From: Candidatus Heimdallarchaeota archaeon | Lineage (GTDB): Archaea > Asgardarchaeota > Heimdallarchaeia > Heimdallarchaeales > Kariarchaeaceae | Assembly: GCA_021399405.1 (NCBI GenBank) | Contig: JAAFKL010000368.1 | Location: 1-33,988, forward strand | Direction: 5' to 3' | Length of the DNA: 33,988 bases | In this document: one piece after another, positions 1 to 8,600 of the stretch | Layout of the letters: each line of letters begins with the position of its first letter | How positions within the stretch are numbered: position 1 is the stretch's first letter | Made by a program: the position numbers and the translations under genes | Notes under the pieces: generated by a model | What the model saw: the letters and a program-made list of their open reading frames with translations, nothing else | Database searches by the model: none | What the model was told of the DNA's origin: nothing

Positions 1-91
1 CTCCTAAGGAATTAATTAAATTGATTTTATCTATTTGATGGAGAAAATAGTTAACCTTTTTTTTATAGTTTGGAATCGATGAGATATACAA

Positions 92-1105
92 ATGTCTAAA
101 GATAACAAACTTGAATTTTTTGTGTACGATCACAAAAACAGAGAGTTCAAGGAAGCTGGTAAAGAAGGTAAAAAGCTTACAGGTTTAATGGGTGGAACAC
201 CCGAAGAATTAGGGAAACAACTTACGTTGGAAGATATTGATGCATTGTTAGTTTTGGATAACGAAGGTGAAAGATGGTATCTCTCTTACGCTGATACTTT
301 AGGGATTATTGGTCAAAGAACTGCAAGAAGACAAGCTGATACAATTGCTAGATCTGGCTATCGTATGCCTGCTGGTTACACAATTAAGGGAAATTACCCA
401 ATGGTTGAAACAAATGATGTCGATATTGGAGATCTTTGGAAAACTGTTCAACAAAAGTATGTTATCTCTGATTTATCTGGAATGGCGTTAGATGAAGAAA
501 CTGGAATTCCTGCTCAACTAGCTGATCGTGCTGAGCTGATGAAAGCAGAGGGTCACAGTGATGATTTAACTGAAGCTAAATTAGAAAAAGAAGAAGCGGA
601 AGTAAGAAAAAGAGCAATGGCTCGATCTTCTGGAGATGCTGTAGCAAAACCAAAACCAAAGTCTGCACCAAAATCAGCTCCGCCCCAAGCCAAAGCTAAG
701 CCTGAGCCAGAACCAATAGTGGAAGAAGAGGCGCCGAAGACGGAGACAAAAAAAGCGAAGAGGTCGACCAAGAAGTCGACCAAATCCAAAAAGAAGTCCC
801 CAAAGAAAGCAGTAGCGAAGAAACAAGCTAAGAAGAAAACAAAGAAGCTCAAGGCTTCTGAAGGATTCTTTGAAATATCTTCTGTTAAACAAAACGTGAT
901 TGAAGGGAGTACTCAATCCGTTTGTAAAGGCAAATTGAACCTTGCAAGTGGTGAAACTGTATCAAAAACAATTGTTTTTGATCAAGAACACCTCACACAG
1001 AAAGAATGGACGCAAATCGGTCTATTCATGCAAAAAGGTGATATTGTGCAGATTGGTACTAAAATAGAAAACGAAGTCGAATTTGCGACTTCTATAAGCA
1101 CATAG
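92..1105 (+). CDS. Two-domain protein with long Lys/Pro/Ala-rich linker, unknown function
   Basis: I do not recognise the family. Three parts are visible in the 337 residues. Residues 1-125 look globular, with a YLSYADTLGIIGQRTARR segment. Residues 135-178 are charged and probably helical. Residues 183-255 form a low-complexity linker, first Pro/Ala/Glu-rich and then strongly basic at 219-254, including an SPKK motif like those in histone H1 tails. Residues 256-337 look like a small beta-rich domain. There is no signal peptide or membrane segment, so it is probably cytosolic. The basic stretch suggests nucleic-acid binding; this is inference. A T-rich TATA-like box near 60-68 lies about 26 nt before the ATG, fitting a nearly leaderless transcript. 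A DNA methyltransferase follows after 21 nt and may be co-transcribed. Confidence 0.8.
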   Translation: MSKDNKLEFFVYDHKNREFKEAGKEGKKLTGLMGGTPEELGKQLTLEDIDALLVLDNEGERWYLSYADTLGIIGQRTARRQADTIARSGYRMPAGYTIKGNYPMVETNDVDIGDLWKTVQQKYVISDLSGMALDEETGIPAQLADRAELMKAEGHSDDLTEAKLEKEEAEVRKRAMARSSGDAVAKPKPKSAPKSAPPQAKAKPEPEPIVEEEAPKTETKKAKRSTKKSTKSKKKSPKKAVAKKQAKKKTKKLKASEGFFEISSVKQNVIEGSTQSVCKGKLNLASGETVSKTIVFDQEHLTQKEWTQIGLFMQKGDIVQIGTKIENEVEFATSIST

Positions 1106-1126
1106 ATTCAACTTCTGCGATTCAAG

Positions 1127-1912
1127 GTGGAATATTCAATTAATAAAAAACATGTTCCAATAACAAAATTTCACAATAAAATTAGTATCAACGCTGTTCC
1201 AGACATTTTAACTGATTTTGATGATAATTATGTCGACGTTACCTTAACCTCACCCCCATTTTATGATGATGAATTGTATGTTCTTGATGGAGGTAAAATC
1301 GAATTCGGTTGGAAAACTTACCAAGAGTATCAAGAACATCTAAGTCAAGTATTCAAAGAATTATTACGAATTACAAAACCTGGTGGTAAAGTTATTTTAG
1401 TTCTCAGTAACTCACCCAAAATTAATTCAGAATCATATGTTGAGTATTACTGGCCTTGTTTACATGATTTATTATCTGAATGCCATAAATTAGGTTGGAT
1501 TTTAATCGACGAAATTGTGTGGATTCATAATCAACCGGTTTATGAAACTTATTCAAAAACGGCACCAAATGCTCGATTAAATCCATTTCATAATTGGATC
1601 TCTATTTTGGAAAAGCCAGGAAATGAGGCAGAGGAGGTACCCACCCTCATGAAACAAAATAGTGTTTGGTATATTGATGCTGAAGGTCCAATAAGTGAAT
1701 ATAACCAATCTTATGGTTCCTTCCCTAATGATTTAATTGAAAAAAGTCTAAATTTATGGTCAAATGAGGGGGATATCGTTTTAGACCCATATGCTGGATC
1801 AGGTCAGACAGTCCGTGTTGCCATGGAGATGAAAAGAATAGGGATTGGATTTGAAGTAGATCGAAAATGGGAACATCTATGGATTGACATCAATGAGCAA
1901 ACTAATGATTAG
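1127..1912 (+). CDS. DNA methyltransferase, N6-adenine/N4-cytosine type (beta-class motif order)
   Basis: Predicted S-adenosylmethionine-dependent DNA amino-methyltransferase. The catalytic motif TSPPF is at residues 41-45. The FPNDLIEKSL helix is at 199-208. The SAM-binding motif DPYAGSGQT is at 220-228, followed by GIGFEVD. Motif IV preceding motif I is the beta-class arrangement, and the TSPPF form is common in N4-cytosine enzymes, although adenine specificity cannot be excluded. At 261 residues it is compact, leaving only about residues 100-195 for target recognition. The start is a GTG with no clear Shine-Dalgarno sequence. It lies 21 nt after the preceding basic protein. No restriction endonuclease is visible next to it, so it looks like an orphan epigenetic enzyme or one whose partner lies elsewhere. 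Confidence 0.9.
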   Translation: MEYSINKKHVPITKFHNKISINAVPDILTDFDDNYVDVTLTSPPFYDDELYVLDGGKIEFGWKTYQEYQEHLSQVFKELLRITKPGGKVILVLSNSPKINSESYVEYYWPCLHDLLSECHKLGWILIDEIVWIHNQPVYETYSKTAPNARLNPFHNWISILEKPGNEAEEVPTLMKQNSVWYIDAEGPISEYNQSYGSFPNDLIEKSLNLWSNEGDIVLDPYAGSGQTVRVAMEMKRIGIGFEVDRKWEHLWIDINEQTND

Positions 1913-1967
1913 ACCAATCGATAAAATAATGTAATAACAGCGTATTTTTAGAATTATATACTTCGAT

Positions 1968-2741
1968 ATGAATGTCTTGAAGATATTATTAGTAAATGAT
2001 GACGGAGTAGACAGTCCAGCGTTAATCCCAACAATTGAGTGTTTAAGCTCAATAGGAGAGGTTACAACTGTTGTACCTAAAAGTCAGAAATCTTGGACTT
2101 CAAAAATCAACACCAGGTCAAATACCAAGCTTGAATATGAAATCAGACAAATTGATGGTTATACGGTGCATGTTTTGGATGGATATCCATCAGATTGTGC
2201 GAATTTCGGGATCTATGAGGTTGTAAACAAACCCGATTTAGTCATTTCAGGTGCGAATGTAGGCCATAACGTAGGAATTCATGCATTTTTTTCTTCGGGG
2301 ACTGTTGGTGGGGCAATTGATGGTGTAATTGCAGGTATTCCGTCAATTGCAATTAGTGTCGCCTATAAAAAAGGGCAAGAATTAGCATCAGATGGTTATC
2401 GACCCCCCCTGACTCAATTTACAGAATTAGTCAAGTATTTCTATAATAATCGACCTTCAGAATATATGATGCTCAGCATAAACATGCCTATGTATATTGG
2501 AAATTCAAAAGTTGTTGCAACAGAATTACATAATTTCTCATTTGGAAGTTTATTTAAAATTGAGGATGGATATGTTATCCCCCGTCATTATTATGATTTG
2601 AATAATCCTTATAGTGATTTGGAGGGATTCGATACTTGGGCAAGAAAGAATGATTACACATCAGTTGTGGCTTTTGACTACCGAGTTCAAATGATTGATA
2701 GAGCTAAGGTTGAGACTTGGTTAAACAATTTGAATCGTTAA
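1968..2741 (+). CDS. surE: SurE-family 5'/3'-nucleotidase
   Basis: SurE is a metal-dependent nucleoside monophosphate phosphatase. The N-terminal metal-binding loop VNDDG is at residues 9-13 (Asp11, Asp12). The P-x(4)-S segment ends at Ser42, the loop SGANVGHNVG is at 94-103 (Asn97), and SSGTVGGA is at 109-116; all are family hallmarks. The length of 257 residues is normal for the family. The ATG lies about 22 nt after a TATA-like stretch near 1941-1951, which suggests its own near-leaderless promoter. In SurE proteins the Asp pair, the Ser and the Asn together hold a divalent metal. The physiological substrate (nucleotide salvage or housecleaning) cannot be told from sequence. Confidence 0.93.
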   Translation: MNVLKILLVNDDGVDSPALIPTIECLSSIGEVTTVVPKSQKSWTSKINTRSNTKLEYEIRQIDGYTVHVLDGYPSDCANFGIYEVVNKPDLVISGANVGHNVGIHAFFSSGTVGGAIDGVIAGIPSIAISVAYKKGQELASDGYRPPLTQFTELVKYFYNNRPSEYMMLSINMPMYIGNSKVVATELHNFSFGSLFKIEDGYVIPRHYYDLNNPYSDLEGFDTWARKNDYTSVVAFDYRVQMIDRAKVETWLNNLNR

Positions 2742-2838
2742 TAATTGATATTAGTTTGATAGTTTTCTAATAATTTATTGAAAATTAGCATTCGATTAAC
2801 TGATAATATTTTTCATTTACATTGTTGACTCGAAAAAT

Positions 2839-3387
2839 ATGACGAGGGAAGAGAAGGTAAGGATAATACAACTTTTATTCGGTGAAATTTTTGATAAAGG
2901 AAATATAGAAATTATTGATGAAATAATTCACAAGGATTATGACAGACAAATCGAAACTATTGATGGATCTACGTCTCAATATATTATTAACCCAGAATTT
3001 AAGCAAAAAGGTAGGGAGGGATTTAGAAATTGGGTAAAAAATTCAGTTCGTGCTTCTATTGAAAATGACGTTCTTGAAGTAAAGCATGACATTGAAAAAA
3101 TAGTGATCGAAAGAGATACTGCTGCAATAAATTACTTTCTTAACTGGAAACAGAAGAAAATTGCAAAGGATCTTACGCCAATACAGATTAATAAACCAGT
3201 AGAATTTAGAATGAGTGGGGCTCACTTTGTTCAATTTAAGGACAACAAAATCCTCAATCTCAAACCAATTTGGGATACACTGACATTAGCTCTGAATCTA
3301 GGAAGTGCAATATTGGATCAAGAAGAATCCAAAAAATTCAAAGACTATGTACTAAAATTGAAAGAAATGGGAGTACTACCTGTATAG
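2839..3387 (+). CDS. SnoaL-like (NTF2-fold) protein
   Basis: The protein resembles the SnoaL/ester-cyclase branch of the NTF2-like superfamily. It has an N-terminal helical pair ending in IHKDYDRQ, a central GREGFRNWVKNSVRA helix, and then beta strands ending in the typical GAHFVQFKDNKI segment. Such small alpha+beta barrels bind small hydrophobic ligands and are sometimes enzymes, so no reaction can be assigned. The 182 residues are slightly longer than the usual 130-150 because of a C-terminal helix around 155-180. An AT-rich box near 2804-2812 lies about 30 nt before the ATG. The neighbours give no pathway. Confidence 0.75.
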   Translation: MTREEKVRIIQLLFGEIFDKGNIEIIDEIIHKDYDRQIETIDGSTSQYIINPEFKQKGREGFRNWVKNSVRASIENDVLEVKHDIEKIVIERDTAAINYFLNWKQKKIAKDLTPIQINKPVEFRMSGAHFVQFKDNKILNLKPIWDTLTLALNLGSAILDQEESKKFKDYVLKLKEMGVLPV

Positions 3388-3429
3388 CTAAAGAATAAAT
3401 TTTTATCTTAATCATTCTTTCGATTATCT

Positions 3430-3990
3430 ATGTACTATGGTCAGAAAACAATTCTACGAGGGTTAGAACTCCATGATGTTGATCCTATAGTGGAAAACTT
3501 CAATGATCTGGAAATGAGGAAATACCTACTTTCACCACTTCCTTTTTCTCGTGAGGATGAAATTGATTGGATAAGAAGTACTTGGCAATCCCGTAGATCT
3601 GGGACCAGCTATACTTTTGCAATCACTGATATGGATAACAACTTTCTTGGAACCTGTAGTTTAGAGAGTATTAATCCTCTTCATCGATCTGCTACACTCG
3701 GTATTGCGATCTATCCGAAAGAGAATTGGGGCAAGGGCTATGGTACAGATGCTCTTATTTCGTTATGCTGGGTGGGATTTAATATTATAAATTTGAATAG
3801 AATCGAATTAGAATATCATGAATTCAATAAACGAGGTGAGAAACTCTATCCGATCCTTGGATTTAAACAATCAGGTGTGAGAAGAGAAGCACATTTTGTC
3901 TATGGCAAGTATCATGACTCAATTGTAATGGATCTATTGCGTAATGAATTTAATGCGAAATATCCTAATTTAAACCTTGAACGGAAGTAA
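3430..3990 (+). CDS. GNAT-family N-acetyltransferase (RimJ/RimL-like)
   Basis: Predicted acetyl-CoA-dependent N-acetyltransferase. It opens with the LRGLELHDVDPI segment typical of RimJ/RimL-type GNATs. The acetyl-CoA pyrophosphate loop is ENWGKGYGTDAL at about residues 98-109, preceded by the LGIAIYPKE strand. The conserved C-terminal pattern Y-P-I-L-GFKQSGVRREA is present. The length of 186 residues fits the family. Substrates in this branch include ribosomal-protein N termini and amino sugars or amino acids; none can be chosen here. The gene has its own TATA-like box (near 3398-3406) within a 42-nt intergenic gap, about 28 nt before the ATG. Confidence 0.9.
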   Translation: MYYGQKTILRGLELHDVDPIVENFNDLEMRKYLLSPLPFSREDEIDWIRSTWQSRRSGTSYTFAITDMDNNFLGTCSLESINPLHRSATLGIAIYPKENWGKGYGTDALISLCWVGFNIINLNRIELEYHEFNKRGEKLYPILGFKQSGVRREAHFVYGKYHDSIVMDLLRNEFNAKYPNLNLERK

Positions 3991-4061
3991 ATTAAGATAC
4001 TACATCTTTATTTGATTTGGCCAATCCTCAAGATTTTTCTTAACCATCCAAATGCATCATT

Positions 4062-6047
4062 ATGTCTCAAGAAAAGATTGTTTCATCAGATTATCTTAAG
4101 CTAAAGTTTGCTGAATCTATTGAAAGCAGTCCAACTCATGTAGCATGGGTACAACGGCTACCACATCCCGTAACAAAGAATTACAAAACTTCCATTCGAG
4201 TATTGGAAAAAAGTAGTGGAAACATTAAACAATTCAGTTCTGGTTTGTCTAAAGATTTTTCTCCAAAATTCTCTCCTAATGGGTCCAAGTTAGCATTCCT
4301 CTCTACGAGATATAAAGATAAACCCCAATTATTTATCATGGACATCAATGGTGGAGAAGCAATAAAATGCACCCAACAAGAAAAAGGTGTTTCTTATTTT
4401 GAATGGTCACCAGACTCTAACTCAATATTATTCAGCTCACTCACTGATTTAACAAAGGATGAAAGTGAAGAAAAAGAAAAATCTACTTCTGAATATGAAT
4501 ATGAATTAAAGAATAGGATAAAGAAGGAAGAAGAAAGGAAAAAATCGGATCCTAAGGTCCTCAAAGATTTAGTTTACCGTAGTGGGACTGCCTACATAGA
4601 TCAAGAACTATATTCACATTTGTATGTTTATAATCTTGATTCTAAAGAATCAATGAGAATCTCTGATGGCGAGTTTAATTTTGGTCCTGGTGCTTGGAGT
4701 GGCAATCACGAAGTAATTTCAATTACTGTTAGATCTAAGCCCATATACACTTCCAAAGAAGCTACTCTTGTTAAATTTAATACAAACCAGAAATCAGGAG
4801 GTGAAGATGTGATGAATTACGTATCTCCGATTTCAATTTTTATTCCCCCACCAATTGTATCAGATAACGGGAAAGTAATGATAGGTGGGATTATGACTGA
4901 AGGATCTTTCGCAGGACAAAATTCCAAATGGGCAATAGTAAATGATGATGGAACTTATTCCACCATAAATAAAGAACTGGACCGAGGTATTCCCATACTA
5001 AACTGGCTAGATGAGGATACTTGTATCTGTATTGTTGAAGAATATGGTATTGCAGACATTAGGACCTATTCACAGACAACAAAAGAATTTACGAAGTTGT
5101 TTGAGATTAAGCAAAGTGTCACGAGTTTTGATGCAAAATCTTCCGAAGAAATTTATTTCACAGCTACCGATCCATTACATCCATGGGCTGTTTGGAAATG
5201 GACTCCTGCTGGAGGAGTGGAGCTTGTTGAAGATCCAAATAGCGATTATCTGGATAAAGTGAAAATTATTGAACCCGAAGAATTTTGGTTAACCAATCCT
5301 GAAGGAGAGAGATATCAAGGCTGGTTCTTTGCAGCGGAGGGTCATAATGGAGAGAAACCACCTATGATTCTGTCAATTCACGGAGGTCCACACGTTATGT
5401 GGAATAACGCTGGTACCATGTGGCATGAATGGCAGTCACAAGTTGCAAATGGATTTTCAGTGCTTGCAATGAATCCAATTGGCTCCGCTGGATATGGGGA
5501 AAAATTTGCCCAGTTAATAAACTCGAAATGGGGAGATGAAGATGCAAGAGATTTACTGGTTGCCGTAGATCACTTTGCTGATAGAGTAGATACAAACAGA
5601 TTATACATCACAGGTGGATCATATGCTGGTTTTCAAACCGTTAACATAATCGCCAAGGACCATCGATTCAAAGGTGCATGTAGTCAAAGGGGTGTCTATA
5701 ACGTGTTGAATTTCTGGATGGCTACTGATATTCCCGCATGGGCTACATATACCTGGGATTGGTCATTTGAAACTATGGATTATGACATCGAACATTTGTG
5801 GAAGCACTCTCCAACAGGCCAGGCAAAGAATATTCAGACTCCTCTTTTAATTATCCATTCAGAAAATGATTATCGAGTCCAGATATCTCAAGCAGAGGAA
5901 TTGTTTGGGGCACTCAAAATGCAGGAAAAAGACGCAGTATTGGTGAGATATCCAAGAGATGGACATGAATTGAGTCGATCTGGGGAACCACTTCACGTGA
6001 TTGATCGTTTAAATCGAATGATTGATTGGTTTGAAACTCACAAATAA
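4062..6047 (+). CDS. S9-family serine peptidase (prolyl oligopeptidase / acylaminoacyl-peptidase type)
   Basis: Predicted cytosolic serine peptidase acting on short or N-acylated peptides. Residues about 1-390 have beta-propeller character, with repeated FSPNGSKLAF and WSPDSNSILF blade motifs. Residues about 400-661 are an alpha/beta hydrolase. The oxyanion-region motif HGGPH is at 440-444. The catalytic triad is Ser520 (GGSYAG), Asp603 (HSENDYRV) and His635 (RDGHE). A Lys/Glu-rich insertion lies at about 128-165 within the propeller. The length of 661 matches acylaminoacyl-peptidase-like S9C enzymes. There is no signal peptide. An upstream out-of-frame ATG in the leader was ignored because the chosen ATG leads directly into the propeller domain. 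Confidence 0.93.
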   Translation: MSQEKIVSSDYLKLKFAESIESSPTHVAWVQRLPHPVTKNYKTSIRVLEKSSGNIKQFSSGLSKDFSPKFSPNGSKLAFLSTRYKDKPQLFIMDINGGEAIKCTQQEKGVSYFEWSPDSNSILFSSLTDLTKDESEEKEKSTSEYEYELKNRIKKEEERKKSDPKVLKDLVYRSGTAYIDQELYSHLYVYNLDSKESMRISDGEFNFGPGAWSGNHEVISITVRSKPIYTSKEATLVKFNTNQKSGGEDVMNYVSPISIFIPPPIVSDNGKVMIGGIMTEGSFAGQNSKWAIVNDDGTYSTINKELDRGIPILNWLDEDTCICIVEEYGIADIRTYSQTTKEFTKLFEIKQSVTSFDAKSSEEIYFTATDPLHPWAVWKWTPAGGVELVEDPNSDYLDKVKIIEPEEFWLTNPEGERYQGWFFAAEGHNGEKPPMILSIHGGPHVMWNNAGTMWHEWQSQVANGFSVLAMNPIGSAGYGEKFAQLINSKWGDEDARDLLVAVDHFADRVDTNRLYITGGSYAGFQTVNIIAKDHRFKGACSQRGVYNVLNFWMATDIPAWATYTWDWSFETMDYDIEHLWKHSPTGQAKNIQTPLLIIHSENDYRVQISQAEELFGALKMQEKDAVLVRYPRDGHELSRSGEPLHVIDRLNRMIDWFETHK

Positions 6048-6145
6048 TTGATGAAAATACAAAATTAAATTACACCATATTTCACTTGAATATTAACCGA
6101 ATACACATCTTAACAGTAAAGAATACGATCTCAATTACCACCCAT

Positions 6146-7459
6146 ATGTTAATTCATCTGGGACTTGATTCAACAGACAGCCCTTCTGGTGGATGTACAA
6201 CATATACTGCATCAAAGATTATCGATGCATTAGTTGAAGGTGATCCTAACATTGATTTTATTGGATTTCCCAAGCTGATAAGATTAAATCCCAACATACC
6301 AATCAAAACACGTGGGAATGCGGCCATTGCTTTCTCTATCAATACTTCACTAAAGCCAGATGAAGTATTCGACATTGCAAAACAAATTGTCATTGCGGAT
6401 AAAGAAACTAATGTGGGTGAGCCTGATAAGAAACCTGGATTAGTATTAAAAATTGGAAAATTGAATCAAAGTGACATCTACTCCCATGGTCTTCAAGAGG
6501 TTTTGATTTTGGATGAAATCCCTATTTCAGAACTAGTTGATTTGCATTATCCAGAAAATGCAAATGGATTGATCGGAGCATTATGTGCGATGTATTCTGA
6601 CCTTTCAGAGGACCATACATTTGAATTAATTGCTTACAGGAAAGAGAATTCACTTGGTACTATTAGAAAAATCAATTTGGAAAAGTTGGTATTTGCAAAT
6701 AACGAATTTAATACAACTTTCTCTTCTATTGATCTCAAAACCAAGAGAGAATTAATTGCCCCAAGTGGTCCAGATCCTGTTTTTTGTGGAATTCGATCTA
6801 ATGATACTAACGAATTAGTTCCATTCCTAAATTCGTTAGAGATAGAAGAGGAATTAGATAGCTGGACGATCTTTAAATCAAACCAGGCTACCAATAGCCA
6901 TATGAACAACACAATTTCAGAGATTTTTCCTTTTAACGTATTTTCAGGTGAATTATTCATACTAAAAAAACCTGAAGAATTTCAAGGTGGTCATATTAAA
7001 CTTGTGACCCGGACTGGAGACTTGTCTATTGATTGTATGGCATTTGAACCTACAAAAGAATTAAGAGATATCGCACGATTATTAATTCCAGGGGATAGAA
7101 TATATGCTCATGGTAACGTGAAGCAAAATAAATTTGGTATTTCAATTTCGCTGGAATTTTTTATGGTATTACATTTAGCTGATATCGTAATAAGATCACC
7201 TCCCAAATGTAATTGTGGTGTAACAACTAAAAGTGCAGGTAAATTCAAGGGTTACAAATGTCCATCTTGCAAAACACTAACTATGATCCCAAAAATCTCT
7301 ATTATGCCACGGTCTAATAAATTATTCCTCAATCAACGAGTCTATGCCGCGCTCTCTGCACAACGACATCTGACTAAACCCAAAAGTCGACTGCATCAAA
7401 TCAATAATACAACGGTGGATAATCCTTTGTCCTATAATGATATTAGAAATAAATTGTAA
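6146..7459 (+). CDS. tiaS: tRNA(Ile2) 2-agmatinylcytidine synthetase TiaS
   Basis: TiaS converts C34 of the tRNA-Ile2 anticodon to agmatidine using ATP and agmatine, so that AUA is read as isoleucine; it is a signature archaeal enzyme. The N terminus has the motif LGLDSTDSPSGGCTTY, followed by FPKLIRLNPNIPIKTRGNAA. A C-terminal OB-fold-like region precedes a zinc ribbon with Cys355, Cys357, Cys372 and Cys375. I chose the ATG at 6146 because family members begin a few residues before G-[IL]-D. An in-frame TTG at 6086 would add 20 residues without family support. With this start the conserved Thr falls at position 18, as in the characterised archaeal enzyme. Position 9 is Ser where Asp is usual. 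The stop abuts the stop of the convergent gene. Confidence 0.93.
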   Translation: MLIHLGLDSTDSPSGGCTTYTASKIIDALVEGDPNIDFIGFPKLIRLNPNIPIKTRGNAAIAFSINTSLKPDEVFDIAKQIVIADKETNVGEPDKKPGLVLKIGKLNQSDIYSHGLQEVLILDEIPISELVDLHYPENANGLIGALCAMYSDLSEDHTFELIAYRKENSLGTIRKINLEKLVFANNEFNTTFSSIDLKTKRELIAPSGPDPVFCGIRSNDTNELVPFLNSLEIEEELDSWTIFKSNQATNSHMNNTISEIFPFNVFSGELFILKKPEEFQGGHIKLVTRTGDLSIDCMAFEPTKELRDIARLLIPGDRIYAHGNVKQNKFGISISLEFFMVLHLADIVIRSPPKCNCGVTTKSAGKFKGYKCPSCKTLTMIPKISIMPRSNKLFLNQRVYAALSAQRHLTKPKSRLHQINNTTVDNPLSYNDIRNKL

Positions 7460-8404
7460 TTATGTTTCATGTGAAAACATGGTTTGAGCTTTCATATCAT
7501 CAATTTTTGCTGCTTGAAGCTGACCGTATGAACTAAATTTCAGAAGTGCCTCACTCGGATTATTAGTATGAACATGAAGCTTGTATGAATTATCATTGGA
7601 TATTAACAGAAAAGAATCACCAAAAGTTTTCAACTCTATTTCCATCTTCTCAACCTCATTCGCTGGATTAATTAATAATCCCTCTGTGCAATATCTATAT
7701 TGGAGATCCTCTAATGTCAAATTCACATCAACATTGTTATGTAAGTTTTCAAGATTTGATTTGATATCTATGACTTTCGGACCTTGTATAGTGTTCGCAA
7801 TGACAAATAGCCATCCTTGGATCAAATACACAAATCCTAAAGCACCCGCATCAACAACTCCTGCTTTTTTCAAATCTTCTAACAAATTAGGAGTCTCAAG
7901 AGTTGATTGTTGTGCGATTTCATAACAATGTTCAACCACCTCTCTCCAAGTTCCTCCCGTTTGGGCCTTATTAATTGCAGCTTCCGCAGTTTCTCTCAGG
8001 ACAGATAAAATTGTCCCCTCACGCGGATTCATAACCGCTTTGTAAGCCCGCTCACTACCCTTCACCAAGGCATTTGCGAAGATTTCTGTTGTGATATGCG
8101 GCTCATCTTCAATAGTTTTTGAAAAACCGATAAAGAACTGTGATAAAATTACTCCACTATTTCCTTTAGCTCCAGCAAATGCTCCTTTTGCAATTGATTT
8201 AGCAGCTTCCTTAACCGTCAAGTCAAAATCATGTTTATCAAGCTCTTCAACCACCCTGCTCAAAGTGATATAGAGATTTAATCCTGTGTCTCCGTCTGGT
8301 ACAGGAAATACATTGATGTCGTTGAGATAATCTACTTTTTCATTTATTCGTTGGAACGATTCCAATATCATTTCTTTCAATAAGGGACCTGTTAATGCTT
8401 CCAT
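7460..8404 (-). CDS. DAK2/FakA-like kinase domain protein lacking the C-terminal domain
   Basis: The protein matches the N-terminal two-thirds of bacterial FakA/YloV, the ATP-binding subunit of fatty acid kinase. The DhaL/DAK2 domain occupies about 1-200, with the Mg-ATP motif NVFPVPDGDTGLN at 31-43, GAKGNSGVILSQ at 78-89 and VDAGALG at 184-190. The middle domain follows, with Cys239 in YRYCTEG and HVH at 277-279; the matching Cys and His residues are, to my recollection, zinc ligands in bacterial FakA. The chain ends near the conserved KIDDMKAQ segment at 314 residues, whereas FakA is usually about 550 with a further DegV-like domain. No DegV/FakB partner is nearby. A palindrome sits about 17-30 nt upstream of the ATG. 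The substrate in an archaeon is unknown. Confidence 0.88.
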   Translation of the reverse strand: MEALTGPLLKEMILESFQRINEKVDYLNDINVFPVPDGDTGLNLYITLSRVVEELDKHDFDLTVKEAAKSIAKGAFAGAKGNSGVILSQFFIGFSKTIEDEPHITTEIFANALVKGSERAYKAVMNPREGTILSVLRETAEAAINKAQTGGTWREVVEHCYEIAQQSTLETPNLLEDLKKAGVVDAGALGFVYLIQGWLFVIANTIQGPKVIDIKSNLENLHNNVDVNLTLEDLQYRYCTEGLLINPANEVEKMEIELKTFGDSFLLISNDNSYKLHVHTNNPSEALLKFSSYGQLQAAKIDDMKAQTMFSHET

Positions 8405-8420
8405 ACTTCATTCCAAGGTA

Positions 8421-8434
8421 ATAGTACATACTAT
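8421..8434. promoter_or_regulatory. Perfect 6-2-6 palindrome over the expected core promoter of the FakA-like gene
   Basis: ATAGTA-CA-TACTAT forms a perfect inverted repeat, 17-30 nt upstream of the start codon at 8404, where a TATA box or TSS region would lie for a leaderless transcript. It could be an operator, or simply an AT-rich coincidence. Confidence 0.35.
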
Positions 8435-8572
8435 CTCCCTCAATGGGCTTTATAAGGTCTATCTAGTTAAGAAATAATATATCTGATTGTCATAATTTAT
8501 TGCATTCCTTGTATTTCCATCTCGTAATCAATTTAACACATTATTGACAATATTTTCCCACAACAAAGTAAG

Positions 8573-8580
8573 TTTAAAAT
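8573..8580 (+). promoter_or_regulatory. TATA-like box for the GT22-like gene
   Basis: TTTAAAAT is centred about 24-25 nt before the TTG at 8601. This is the spacing expected if transcription starts at the start codon, and it supports the TTG as the true start. Confidence 0.5.
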
Positions 8581-8600
8581 AATCTCAAAGTTAAATTATT

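Noticed and set aside
553..916. Minus-strand open frames rich in Phe, Leu and Ala inside the first gene
   Set aside because: They are the antisense of the Lys/Pro/Ala-rich linker; low-complexity sequence keeps the opposite frames open. The plus-strand protein has sensible domains on both sides.
6086..6145. TTG start extending TiaS by 20 residues
   Set aside because: Family members begin a few residues before the G-[IL]-D motif, and the extension has no family-like residues.
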